DNA of 64,000 nt, from positions 1-64,000 of the forward strand of contig NZ_ML660099.1 in the NCBI RefSeq assembly GCF_007004655.1. Direction: 5' to 3'. Positions 56,345 through 64,000 of this stretch are shown here, piece after piece. The notes below the pieces were generated by a model. That model worked only from the letters and a program-made list of their open reading frames with translations. It had not been told where the DNA came from and ran no database searches. The DNA is from Exilibacterium tricleocarpae. GTDB taxonomy: Bacteria; Pseudomonadota; Gammaproteobacteria; Pseudomonadales; Cellvibrionaceae. Each line of letters opens with the position of its first letter. The first letter of the stretch is position 1. Position numbers and translations under genes: made by a program.

Positions 56345-58378
56345 ATGGGATACAGCAACGTCACTTTCTCCGCCTACACGAGCGCCAGCCTGTTTTGGTT
56401 CGTTTTAAGCGCTATATTTGCTTACCATCGTAGACAAGGGGACGCGCCGAGAGCATTGGTTATCGCCAGCGCGGTCAACGCACTTTGGCTCATCGCCTAT
56501 GCTGTTCACCAGAAGACGCCGCTGTTCAGTGCTTTCCAGCTTCTCATCGGCGAAACCGTGCGCTACTGCATGTGGATCGCAGCACTGTCCTACATACTCA
56601 AGCATTTCACCCAGCGCGAGCCGCCCAACACCATCCGCCTGATTTTGTTTGGTGGCTGCGCAGTGGCACTGCTGCTGGTGCCCCTGTCACTGGCGTTTGC
56701 GCGGGAACAGGCGCAACCGCTCACGATCTGGCTGGGTCTGTTCCTGTCGATCATCGGCCTGATCGGTATCGAGCAGGTGTATCAGAATACCCGCAAAAAC
56801 CGTCTGGTGAAGCTCCTCGGTATCAATCTCGGGGCGCTGTTCGTTTACGATATTTATTTGTACTCCCATGCGATGATTTTCAGCGGCATGGATAGCGAGC
56901 TGGTGCAGGCCCGCGCCGTGGTGGCCATAGTGACGGCCCTGGTACTGACCGCCGGCGCCGCCGTGCTGCCGTTTAAGGGCGAACAGACTGCCGCCATCTC
57001 AGTATCGCGCCCCATTGTGTTCTATACCACCTCCCTGACTGTGGCCGGTGGCTTTATTACGGTGCTGGCGCTGGGCGGCTACTACGTCAAACTCTACGGC
57101 GGCGAGTGGGGCACGGTGGTCTATACGCTGCTCCTGTTCGGGGCGCTGATTACCATTACCGCCGCCTTTGCCTCCCAGACCGCCCGCCAAACCCTGAGTG
57201 TCCTGATCAGCAAACACCTGTTTCGCCACAAGTACGATTACCGCACCGAGTGGTTAAAGCTGATTCAACAGCTTTCGCAGCCCACCAGTGCCCGCGACGT
57301 GCACCGCCAGGCAATTACCGCTGTCGCCTCCATCTTCAAAAGCCCGGGCGGCGCCCTGTGGCTGCGCAAAGGCCCGGTGATGGCGCCCTATTTCCAGATG
57401 AATATGGAGCAGTTTCCGCCGGAACCGATCGCCTCGGCCTTCTGCCGCACACTGCGCGAGGACGAATGGGTCTTCGCCCCGCAATCCACAGATGACACCG
57501 CCCACAGCCAATACAATGAGTTCCTGCCCGGCTGGAGCCAAAAAGCCAAAGATTTATGGATCATCTTTCCACTGTTGATCGAGCGGGAGTTGATCGGCTT
57601 TATGGCACTGGCCAAGCCCAAGGTCGACGCCTCGCTTACCTGGGAAGACCTCGATCTGCTGAAAACCGTCGGCCGCCAGGTTGCCAACTACCTCGAGCGA
57701 CACCGGCAGGCGGAACAGTTGATCGAGTCGCGCCAGTTTGACGCCTTCAACAAATTGTCGGCGTTTGTGATGCACGATTTGAAGAACCTTATCGCCCAGC
57801 AGGCCCTGGTGGTAAAAAATGCCGCCAAACACAAGGACAATCCGGCATTTTTTGAAGATACTATACATACGATCAACAATTCTGTGGAACGTATGCACCA
57901 GTTGCTGAAAAAGCTGCAAATGCACGAGCCGGAGGAAATACGCAACCTGGCGGTGAAGGATGTGGTCATCGAGGCGGTGAAAAAGTGCCACGACAGCAAG
58001 CCGGTGCCGACCCTGCGTCTGGAGGACACCGGCGGCAATATCACCGCCGACCAGGATCGCATCGTTATGGCCCTGATCCACCTGATTCGCAATGCCCAGG
58101 AAGCCACAGCCGCCAATGGCTTTATTGACGTGACACTCAAGCAGGAGAACAACACCGCCTGCATTCAGATCGAGGATAACGGCACCGGCATGGATCAGGA
58201 GTTTGTCCAGGAGCGCCTTTTCAAGCCGTTCGACACCACCAAAACCGGTAAGGGAATGGGCATTGGCGTTTACCAGGCGCGCGAGTATATTACCTCTATC
58301 GGCGGCACGCTCGAGGTCACCAGCGAGGTCGACGTCGGCACGACTTTCTCCATCACGCTTGTTGCCACAACCTACTAA
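56345..58378 (+). CDS. prsK: PEP-CTERM system histidine kinase PrsK
   Basis: Membrane sensor kinase of the exosortase/exopolysaccharide system. The N-terminal ~280 residues hold about eight membrane helices, a GAF domain follows (about 320-450), then the kinase core: phospho-accepting His in VMHDLKNLIAQQ, N-box IHLIRNAQEA, G boxes DNGTGMD and GKGMGIGVYQ. 677 residues from the ATG at 56345, which fits the family start; an ATG at 56294 would add 17 residues, and neither has a clear ribosome site. It is 13 bases from prsR, its likely partner. Confidence 0.9.
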   Translation: MGYSNVTFSAYTSASLFWFVLSAIFAYHRRQGDAPRALVIASAVNALWLIAYAVHQKTPLFSAFQLLIGETVRYCMWIAALSYILKHFTQREPPNTIRLILFGGCAVALLLVPLSLAFAREQAQPLTIWLGLFLSIIGLIGIEQVYQNTRKNRLVKLLGINLGALFVYDIYLYSHAMIFSGMDSELVQARAVVAIVTALVLTAGAAVLPFKGEQTAAISVSRPIVFYTTSLTVAGGFITVLALGGYYVKLYGGEWGTVVYTLLLFGALITITAAFASQTARQTLSVLISKHLFRHKYDYRTEWLKLIQQLSQPTSARDVHRQAITAVASIFKSPGGALWLRKGPVMAPYFQMNMEQFPPEPIASAFCRTLREDEWVFAPQSTDDTAHSQYNEFLPGWSQKAKDLWIIFPLLIERELIGFMALAKPKVDASLTWEDLDLLKTVGRQVANYLERHRQAEQLIESRQFDAFNKLSAFVMHDLKNLIAQQALVVKNAAKHKDNPAFFEDTIHTINNSVERMHQLLKKLQMHEPEEIRNLAVKDVVIEAVKKCHDSKPVPTLRLEDTGGNITADQDRIVMALIHLIRNAQEATAANGFIDVTLKQENNTACIQIEDNGTGMDQEFVQERLFKPFDTTKTGKGMGIGVYQAREYITSIGGTLEVTSEVDVGTTFSITLVATTY

Positions 58379-58391
58379 TAAGTAGATCACT

Positions 58392-59750
58392 ATGAGTAAA
58401 ACCAACCAGAACAACACCCTGTTGATCGTCGAAGACGACGAGGGCCTGCAAAGCCAATTGCGCTGGCACTTTGATCAACACCAGGTGGTAATCGCGGGCG
58501 ATCGGGCCGGGGCCATCGAGGCCATCAGGCTGCACGAGCCACCGGTGGTGATTCAGGACCTGGGCCTGCCACCGGATGACGAGGGCGTTGAAGAGGGTTT
58601 TCTCTGCGTGCAGGAAATCTCGAAACTGGCACCCAATACAAAGATCATTGTCATGACAGGCAACGCCGACTACGAAAACGCGGTACGGGCGGTGGCCATG
58701 GGCGCCTACGATTTTTATCAAAAACCGGTGGATACCGACACCCTGGACCTGATTGTCCAACGCGCCTACCAGATGTACCAACTGGAGGAGCGCAACCGTA
58801 ATCTACTGGACATGCAACAGTCACCTCTGGAGGGTATTATCACTGCCGATCCGGCCATGATGAAGATCTGTCGTATGCTCGAAAAGCTGGCCCCCACCAA
58901 CGTCACCTGCACCCTGATGGGAGAGAGCGGCACCGGCAAAGAGGTGTTGACCCGCGCCCTGCACAATCTGAGTCCGCGCAAAGACAAGCGTTTTGTCGCC
59001 ATCAACTGCGCGGCGGTGCCCGAGAACCTGATGGAAAGCGAGCTGTTCGGTTACGAAAAAGGTGCCTTTACCGGTGCGGCCAAGCGCACTAACGGCAAAA
59101 TCGAGAATGCGCATCAAGGCACGCTGTTTCTCGATGAAATCGGCGATATGCCGCTGAACCTGCAGGCCAAGCTGCTGCGCTTTTTACAGGAGCGGGTGAT
59201 TGAACGCCTCGGCGGCCACGAGGAGATACCGGTAGATGTGCGGGTCATCTGCGCCACCAACAAAAATCTGCCGGAGATGGTGCGCGACGGCACCTTCCGC
59301 GAAGACCTCTACTACCGGATTTGCGAAATGGAAATCAATGTCCCGCCACTGCGGGAACGCCAGGGCGATAAAATTCTTATCTCCCGGCATATCCTCAAAC
59401 GGATCGCCAAGGACCAGAGCCAGAACATTACCGGCTTTACCCGCGAGGCGGTCGAGGCGATCGAAGGCTACAGTTGGCCCGGCAATATCAGAGAACTCGA
59501 AAACAAGCTCAAGCGCGCCGTTATTATGTGCGAAGAAAAAAGTATCTCCCCTATCGACCTGGGGCTGCACTCGGCCGAGAATATCGATATCAACCTGCGG
59601 CAGGTGCGGCAAAAAGCCGAAAAAGCCGCGATCCAGCGGGCCCTGGCAATTTCGGACAACAATATCTCCGCCACCGCCAAGCTTCTGGGCGTCACCCGAC
59701 CGACACTGTACGACCTGTTAAAAAAATACGATATCCAACTCACACAGTGA
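58392..59750 (+). CDS. prsR: PEP-CTERM response regulator PrsR (sigma-54 activator)
   Basis: NtrC-type regulator of 452 residues. Receiver domain about 8-125 (EDDEG, phospho-Asp in VIQDLGLPP); sigma-54 interaction ATPase about 150-380 with Walker A GESGTGKE and the GAFTGA loop that contacts sigma-54; C-terminal Fis-type helix-turn-helix (SATAKLLGVTRPTLYDLL). It should switch on RpoN-dependent exosortase and exopolysaccharide genes. No clear -24/-12 promoter was found inside the window. It is followed after 117 bases by prsT. Confidence 0.94.
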   Translation: MSKTNQNNTLLIVEDDEGLQSQLRWHFDQHQVVIAGDRAGAIEAIRLHEPPVVIQDLGLPPDDEGVEEGFLCVQEISKLAPNTKIIVMTGNADYENAVRAVAMGAYDFYQKPVDTDTLDLIVQRAYQMYQLEERNRNLLDMQQSPLEGIITADPAMMKICRMLEKLAPTNVTCTLMGESGTGKEVLTRALHNLSPRKDKRFVAINCAAVPENLMESELFGYEKGAFTGAAKRTNGKIENAHQGTLFLDEIGDMPLNLQAKLLRFLQERVIERLGGHEEIPVDVRVICATNKNLPEMVRDGTFREDLYYRICEMEINVPPLRERQGDKILISRHILKRIAKDQSQNITGFTREAVEAIEGYSWPGNIRELENKLKRAVIMCEEKSISPIDLGLHSAENIDINLRQVRQKAEKAAIQRALAISDNNISATAKLLGVTRPTLYDLLKKYDIQLTQ

Positions 59751-59867
59751 GCGCGAGCGACAGTCTTCTGCCATGCCAAACAGTGCGACCGGACCCTGTT
59801 ACCTTGCACAGCGACTTTTCGATCCACTCACTCAACCGGCCTCTTATAAAGGCACAGAGACGAAACG

Positions 59868-62513
59868 ATGTTGACTGATATTACGGCTATATGCACAGCC
59901 CGGGGCAAACGCCTGGCGGCACCGGCCTTGGTAGCCGCCCTTCTGCTCGGCGGCTGCGACGGCGGTCCGGGCGATCTGCGAGCCGAGAGCAGCCAACGCA
60001 TCGAACGCGCGCAGGCTTACCATAAGCAGGGCCAATACCGCGCGGCCATGATCGAAGCGAGAAACGCCATCAAACTGGCGCCGGAACTCGCCGAACCCCA
60101 TATTGCCCTGGCACGCATTTTCAACACCCTGGCCCAAGGCAAGCAGGCGCTGACACAACTCGACCAGATTCCGGCACCGCAGCGCAACGGCAGCGCCTAT
60201 CAGGCTACCCTGGTGCAGGCCTACCTGCACCAGGACAAATACCGATCGGCGCTGAACGCACTGGCGCAAAGTGAAGCGCTGCGCCGGGAAAAACCATCGG
60301 AATATTACCTGCTGCACGGTGGGGCACTGATGGGCGCGGGGGATATCGAAGCCGCCGCCGACAGCTACCGGCAGGCGCTGGCCACTGAACCGGAGCATCA
60401 ACAGGCCCTGCTGGGACTGGCCAGAATCCGCAGTCGCGACAATGCCATCGAGCCGTCGCCGGCATTGCAAAAGCTCGAGCAACTCTACCCCCGCTCGGCC
60501 GAAGTGCTAATGCTCAAGGCCGGTATAGCATTCAACCAAAATCAGTTGGACGAAACCGAACACCTGCTGACCCAGGCGCTCACAGCATTGCCCAGCACCG
60601 ACATCATGACGCCGCAACGGGCATCGGTACTGCGGGCACTGGCGGACATTCTGGTACGCCAGGGGCATTCCGCCGAGGCGCTGATCTATACGAGGCTGCT
60701 GGCGGAGGCCTTCCCCGGCGCCGACGAGGCCAATTCACGCTACCGGCAGGCGCTGGAGTTATTTCGCCAAAAAGAATTTGCAGCGGCTGAGAGCAACCTG
60801 GAACAGTTGTTGGACGAATATCCGCGCATGGGACAGGCGGCGCAGTTGTTGGGAATCATCAAATTCATCAAAGGCGACCTGCAACAGGCCAATCAATACT
60901 TCTCCGAGTACCTCGATCCGGAGATTGCCCCGCAGGCCATGACCCGCATCGCGGCACTGACTAATATGCGCCTGCGCGAGCCCGACAAAGTATTGGAACT
61001 GCTGCAGGATCAGGTGGCCGATGACAGCGATCCGCAGATGCTGGCCATGTATGGTATCGCCGCACTGGCGGCGGGACAGTTCGAGCGGGGCGAAGCAGCG
61101 CTGCTCAGAGCCGTCAAGGCCGACCCGGCGCTGACACGCCTGCGCCTGGCACTGGCCAACTACTACAACGGCAAACAACCGCCGCAACCGGAACAAGCAT
61201 TGACCCAACTCAAGATCGCCCTCAATCAAAACGACGGCGATCCGCTTATCCAGGCCGCGCTGGTCCGATATTACCTGCAGTCGGAACAACAGGCCGAGGC
61301 GTTGAAACTGATCACCACTATTCTGCGCAAAGACCCGCAAGCCCACACCGGCCATATCCTCGCCGGCGATTACTACCGCGCGGTCGGGAAACTTTCGCAG
61401 GCGGTGTCCCACTATCAAAAAGCCGTAACGCTCAATGCCGAAGAACCCCGCAGCCTGTTGCGATTGGGGCAGGCACAACTCGCCCTCAAAGATCACGCCG
61501 CCGCCAAGCGCACCTACCAGCAGGTTATCGAGAGGGCACCGGAGGAAAAGAGCGGCTATCAGGGATTGATTGCCGCGCACGAACTGGCGGGTGATGCCGA
61601 GGCAGCTATCGACACTATCACCCGACTCAGCCGCACCGGCACCCACCAGGTACCGGCGACCGTGCTGGCGGAACACTACGCGCGCCGCAACAATTTCGAA
61701 CAGGCCGGCATCTTCGAGCAGGCGGTTATCGACGCTGCCCCCAATGCCAGAAGCACCAGCGCGCTTACCGGCGCCATCGCCCATACCGAAACCCAATACC
61801 GGCTGCGACAGGGGGAATTTGCCCTGGCGCGGCAGGCGGCCCACCGGGGTCTGGCCGCAAATCCGGGATCGGTGCCACTGCTGCGGGCATTGTCACAGAC
61901 CGAAATTATGGGCGCCAACTACGGCGAAGCGGAAAAGATTATCGCGCAGGTGCGTACCGCCAACCCGGCAGTCGCCGACCATTTGACCGGCGACCTGCAG
62001 CGCGCCCAGGGCAATATTGCGGCAGCCATCGACGCCTATGAAAGCGCCTGGGAAACGGCACCCAGTGATCTCCTGGGCAGTAAGATTTACGCGTTGCGAA
62101 AAACCGGGGAGCCCACCCGGGCCTCCAGCTTCCTGGCCGCATGGCTGGCCGCTTACCCCGATAACATTCGCGCCATCACCCTGCGCAGCGAGGAGAAAAT
62201 CGCCCGCGCCGACTTCAACGCTGCTATCAGCGATCTGCAACGCGTGCTCGAAGTACAGCCGAATTCACCTGCGCTGTTAAATAACCTGGCCTGGGCCTAC
62301 TATAAAACCGGCAACCCGGAGGCAGTGGCCACCGCCCGGAAGGCCTACGAACTGGCGCCGGACAATGCCGCCATCGCGGATACCTATGGCTGGGTGTTGT
62401 TTAAAAACGGCGACCGGCGCACCGCGTTGGACATACTCAGAAAAGCCGCCGCCCTGGCACCGGAAAATCAGGAAATACGGGAACATCTCAAAGCGGCGCA
62501 AGCCGGCGGCTGA
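59868..62513 (+). CDS. prsT: PEP-CTERM system TPR lipoprotein PrsT
   Basis: 881-residue lipoprotein: signal peptide with LLLGGC (Cys 30), then tetratricopeptide repeats along almost all its length (for example AQAYHKQGQYRAAMIEARNA, LRLGQAQLALKDHAAAKR and the end block LNNLAWAYYKTGNPEA). This matches PrsT, the large TPR lipoprotein of exosortase loci, likely an assembly scaffold for exopolysaccharide export. It ends seven bases before the stop of the facing aminotransferase gene. Confidence 0.92.
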   Translation: MLTDITAICTARGKRLAAPALVAALLLGGCDGGPGDLRAESSQRIERAQAYHKQGQYRAAMIEARNAIKLAPELAEPHIALARIFNTLAQGKQALTQLDQIPAPQRNGSAYQATLVQAYLHQDKYRSALNALAQSEALRREKPSEYYLLHGGALMGAGDIEAAADSYRQALATEPEHQQALLGLARIRSRDNAIEPSPALQKLEQLYPRSAEVLMLKAGIAFNQNQLDETEHLLTQALTALPSTDIMTPQRASVLRALADILVRQGHSAEALIYTRLLAEAFPGADEANSRYRQALELFRQKEFAAAESNLEQLLDEYPRMGQAAQLLGIIKFIKGDLQQANQYFSEYLDPEIAPQAMTRIAALTNMRLREPDKVLELLQDQVADDSDPQMLAMYGIAALAAGQFERGEAALLRAVKADPALTRLRLALANYYNGKQPPQPEQALTQLKIALNQNDGDPLIQAALVRYYLQSEQQAEALKLITTILRKDPQAHTGHILAGDYYRAVGKLSQAVSHYQKAVTLNAEEPRSLLRLGQAQLALKDHAAAKRTYQQVIERAPEEKSGYQGLIAAHELAGDAEAAIDTITRLSRTGTHQVPATVLAEHYARRNNFEQAGIFEQAVIDAAPNARSTSALTGAIAHTETQYRLRQGEFALARQAAHRGLAANPGSVPLLRALSQTEIMGANYGEAEKIIAQVRTANPAVADHLTGDLQRAQGNIAAAIDAYESAWETAPSDLLGSKIYALRKTGEPTRASSFLAAWLAAYPDNIRAITLRSEEKIARADFNAAISDLQRVLEVQPNSPALLNNLAWAYYKTGNPEAVATARKAYELAPDNAAIADTYGWVLFKNGDRRTALDILRKAAALAPENQEIREHLKAAQAGG

Positions 62514-62520
62514 CGGCAGT

Positions 62521-63684
62521 TCAAACCGCGGCGGCGATCACCGCCATCATACTATCGAGATGTCGCTCACTCACACCGGCATGGGTGGGCAGGGTGAGCA
62601 GCCGCCCGGCAAACGCCTCGGCGCCGTCGAGAGCATCGTTGACAGTTACCTTTCCTGCCACGCCTGTTACCGCCGGCAACACGTTTACGTACATCGCTGA
62701 CGCACCCAGTCCCGCGTCCTGCAATGCTTGCAATAATCGATCGCGCTGGACGCGATGCTCACAAACCAGCGGGTATCTGAGCAGACGACCGCGCCGCGGC
62801 GCACCATAGCTCGCCGGCAGGTGGGCGGCCGGGAAGCAAGCCGGTAACTCCCGATCGTAAAAGGCTTCGACCCGGCGCTGCTGCCGCTGGTAATGTGCAA
62901 CACAGTGGGATAACCAATTCCGGCGCACAGCGTCGAGGGCATTGATCTGCGACAGCGGGTGAAAAGCCGTCTCTCCCAGTGACAGCAGCGGATTGCGATT
63001 GAGCCAGCAATACAGTCGCGGCTTGAGCAAAATATTGAAAGCTCTGACTTTCAACGGCAACCAGCGAAACGCCTCCGCGGGGCTCAGCAAGGGCTGAATC
63101 GCCGCCGTCAAACCCAGCGACCGCTTCACCCATAACACCCCGCCGCCGAGCAGACTGACCGGTTTGCCGCGCCCGAAGGAAGTCAACACAAAATCGGCGT
63201 CCAAGCCGACACCTGGGAAGGGTTCCGGAAACCATTGGGCGCTATCCTCAACCAACACAATATCCTGTGCCGTGGCAAGCTCGCGCAACTCTGCCATGCG
63301 CTCCCTGATGCCGAGAAAATTTACAGCCACGATTAAGAGGGTGTTGGCGTTGATCGCCTCACGCAGGCGGGACAATCGATACGCGGGGTCCTGCGCGTCG
63401 ATATCAACCAGCACCGGTTGCACGCCGGCGTACTCGGCGGCGGCCACTAAATCCGGACATGCATAACCGGGTAAAATCACTTCGGGGGCATGAATGTGTG
63501 GCTTGCACTGCCGGGCCAACTGCATCGCCAGCGCTAATGCCGAAGTGCCGGAGTCCACCAAGACAGCTTCGTAGCCGTCGACCGCCAGCGCGGCGGCATC
63601 AGCGGCGCGGGCCGGCGCCGGCAAATCAATCGGATTTCCCGCCGGCGGCAAGTCGCCGCGAATCAGCGCGCCGAGGGCTGCCAC
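62521..63684 (-). CDS. DegT/DnrJ/EryC1-type sugar aminotransferase
   Basis: PLP enzyme of 387 residues of the DegT/DnrJ/EryC1/StrS type, which aminate nucleotide keto-sugars or related precursors of surface polymers. VDSGTSALALAMQ (cofactor phosphate), VEDSAQ with Asp 147, and SFGRGKP with the likely PLP lysine K174 are visible. The start is a GTG that overlaps the upstream glycosyltransferase gene by 22 bases, so the two are coupled. The sequence diverges from well-known members, so the substrate is open. Confidence 0.82.
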   Translation of the reverse strand: MAALGALIRGDLPPAGNPIDLPAPARAADAAALAVDGYEAVLVDSGTSALALAMQLARQCKPHIHAPEVILPGYACPDLVAAAEYAGVQPVLVDIDAQDPAYRLSRLREAINANTLLIVAVNFLGIRERMAELRELATAQDIVLVEDSAQWFPEPFPGVGLDADFVLTSFGRGKPVSLLGGGVLWVKRSLGLTAAIQPLLSPAEAFRWLPLKVRAFNILLKPRLYCWLNRNPLLSLGETAFHPLSQINALDAVRRNWLSHCVAHYQRQQRRVEAFYDRELPACFPAAHLPASYGAPRRGRLLRYPLVCEHRVQRDRLLQALQDAGLGASAMYVNVLPAVTGVAGKVTVNDALDGAEAFAGRLLTLPTHAGVSERHLDSMMAVIAAAV

Positions 63685-64000
63685 ACCGTCATCCGTTTGC
63701 CCGCCAGGAAGCGACAGCAGGCGTCAAACAACGCCAGATTTACCTGTACAAAAAAATAGATGATCTTGGTCACACTGCGACTGCGAAGCCGTTCACTATA
63801 GTGTGCCGCCAGCGCCAATCCATAGAAAACCAGTTGCGCCAACAAAGCCAACTGATAAATGAAACCCTGGTGTGAGACCAGGGCGCTGACTACCAGCAAC
63901 GCCAGTAAAAACCAGGGCACCAGCCATCGCATCAACTTGTGGCTGATCAATTGAAAGGAAAACCAACCGAACTTAAACGGATTCAGCACTTCGGGATGCC
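63663..64000 (-). CDS. family 2 glycosyltransferase, C-terminal part (runs off window)
   Basis: Only the last ~112 residues are in the window; the frame stays open to the right edge. HPEVLNPFKFG, the SHKLMRWLVP block, two or three membrane helices and a C-terminal FLAGKRMTVWQP are typical of the end of membrane-associated GT2 enzymes in exosortase/exopolysaccharide loci. The catalytic domain lies outside. It overlaps the aminotransferase gene by 22 bases. Confidence 0.8.
   Translation of the reverse strand, partial: HPEVLNPFKFGWFSFQLISHKLMRWLVPWFLLALLVVSALVSHQGFIYQLALLAQLVFYGLALAAHYSERLRSRSVTKIIYFFVQVNLALFDACCRFLAGKRMTVWQPSAR

Noticed and set aside
53452-59868. sigma-54 (-24/-12) promoters for PrsR control
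   Set aside because: No TGGCAC-N5-TTGC type match was found upstream of DUF1631 copy 2, prsK or prsT; targets may lie outside the window.
1-64000. tRNA genes, CRISPR arrays, prophage or intact insertion sequences
   Set aside because: None recognised on either strand. The only repeat element of note is at 41941-42052.

Overview
The window comes from a GC-rich gammaproteobacterium. Several blocks keep the gene order of Pseudomonas: tyrS / M23 peptidase / anmK / erpA / argC beside an rRNA operon; dsbD-aroQ-accB-accC-prmA-DUF3426-dusB-fis-purH-purD-retS; and trpG-trpD-trpC / crp(vfr) / osmC / coq7. A Vfr-type CRP with a TTG start and an exosortase (PEP-CTERM) regulatory set point to the Cellvibrionales/Pseudomonadales neighbourhood. 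Genus and species cannot be told from the sequence alone.

Layout. 1-330: leader and tandem promoters of an rRNA operon that reads leftwards out of the window. 0.6-8.2 kb: tyrS, an M23 cell-wall peptidase, anmK, a DsrE-like secreted protein, erpA, a bactofilin, a DUF6776 coiled-coil membrane protein and argC. 8.4-13.6 kb: ClC channel, hemJ, thiD, thiE, hemL. 13.7-20.4 kb (minus strand): small membrane protein, PilZ protein coupled to a large DUF1631 protein, TPR lipoprotein, PBP1b. 20.7-31 kb: PfkB/adenosine-type kinase, PAS-GGDEF-EAL protein, DNA polymerase II with DUF2333, PCu(A)C copper chaperone, a LapD-like receptor and a lipoprotein. 31.3-46.3 kb (plus strand): dsbD, aroQ, accBC, prmA, DUF3426, dusB-fis, purH, purD and a RetS-like hybrid sensor. 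46-53.3 kb: Ycf46-type AAA ATPase, coq7, osmC-like gene, crp/vfr, PGRP amidase, trpC, trpD, trpG. 53.9-64 kb: a second DUF1631 gene, then prsK-prsR-prsT, and on the facing strand an aminotransferase and the end of a family-2 glycosyltransferase. This last part is the edge of an exosortase/exopolysaccharide locus.

Most of the window is housekeeping: translation, haem, thiamine, fatty acid, purine and tryptophan synthesis, and cell-wall growth and recycling. A surface-lifestyle signalling theme runs through it: two GGDEF-EAL proteins (one predicted active, one a degenerate LapD-type receptor), a PilZ protein, a RetS-like sensor, Vfr, and the PrsK/PrsR two-component system for exopolysaccharide.

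Most notable observations: the RetS-like protein has Arg in place of the phospho-accepting His and eroded ATP boxes, so it looks like a pseudokinase. Two DUF1631 paralogues are present, one overlapping a PilZ gene and the other leading the prsKRT set. A 112-bp element with 30-bp perfect inverted repeats lies between purH and purD. A ThiD homologue lacks the catalytic cysteine. No CRISPR array, tRNA, phage or intact insertion sequence was seen.
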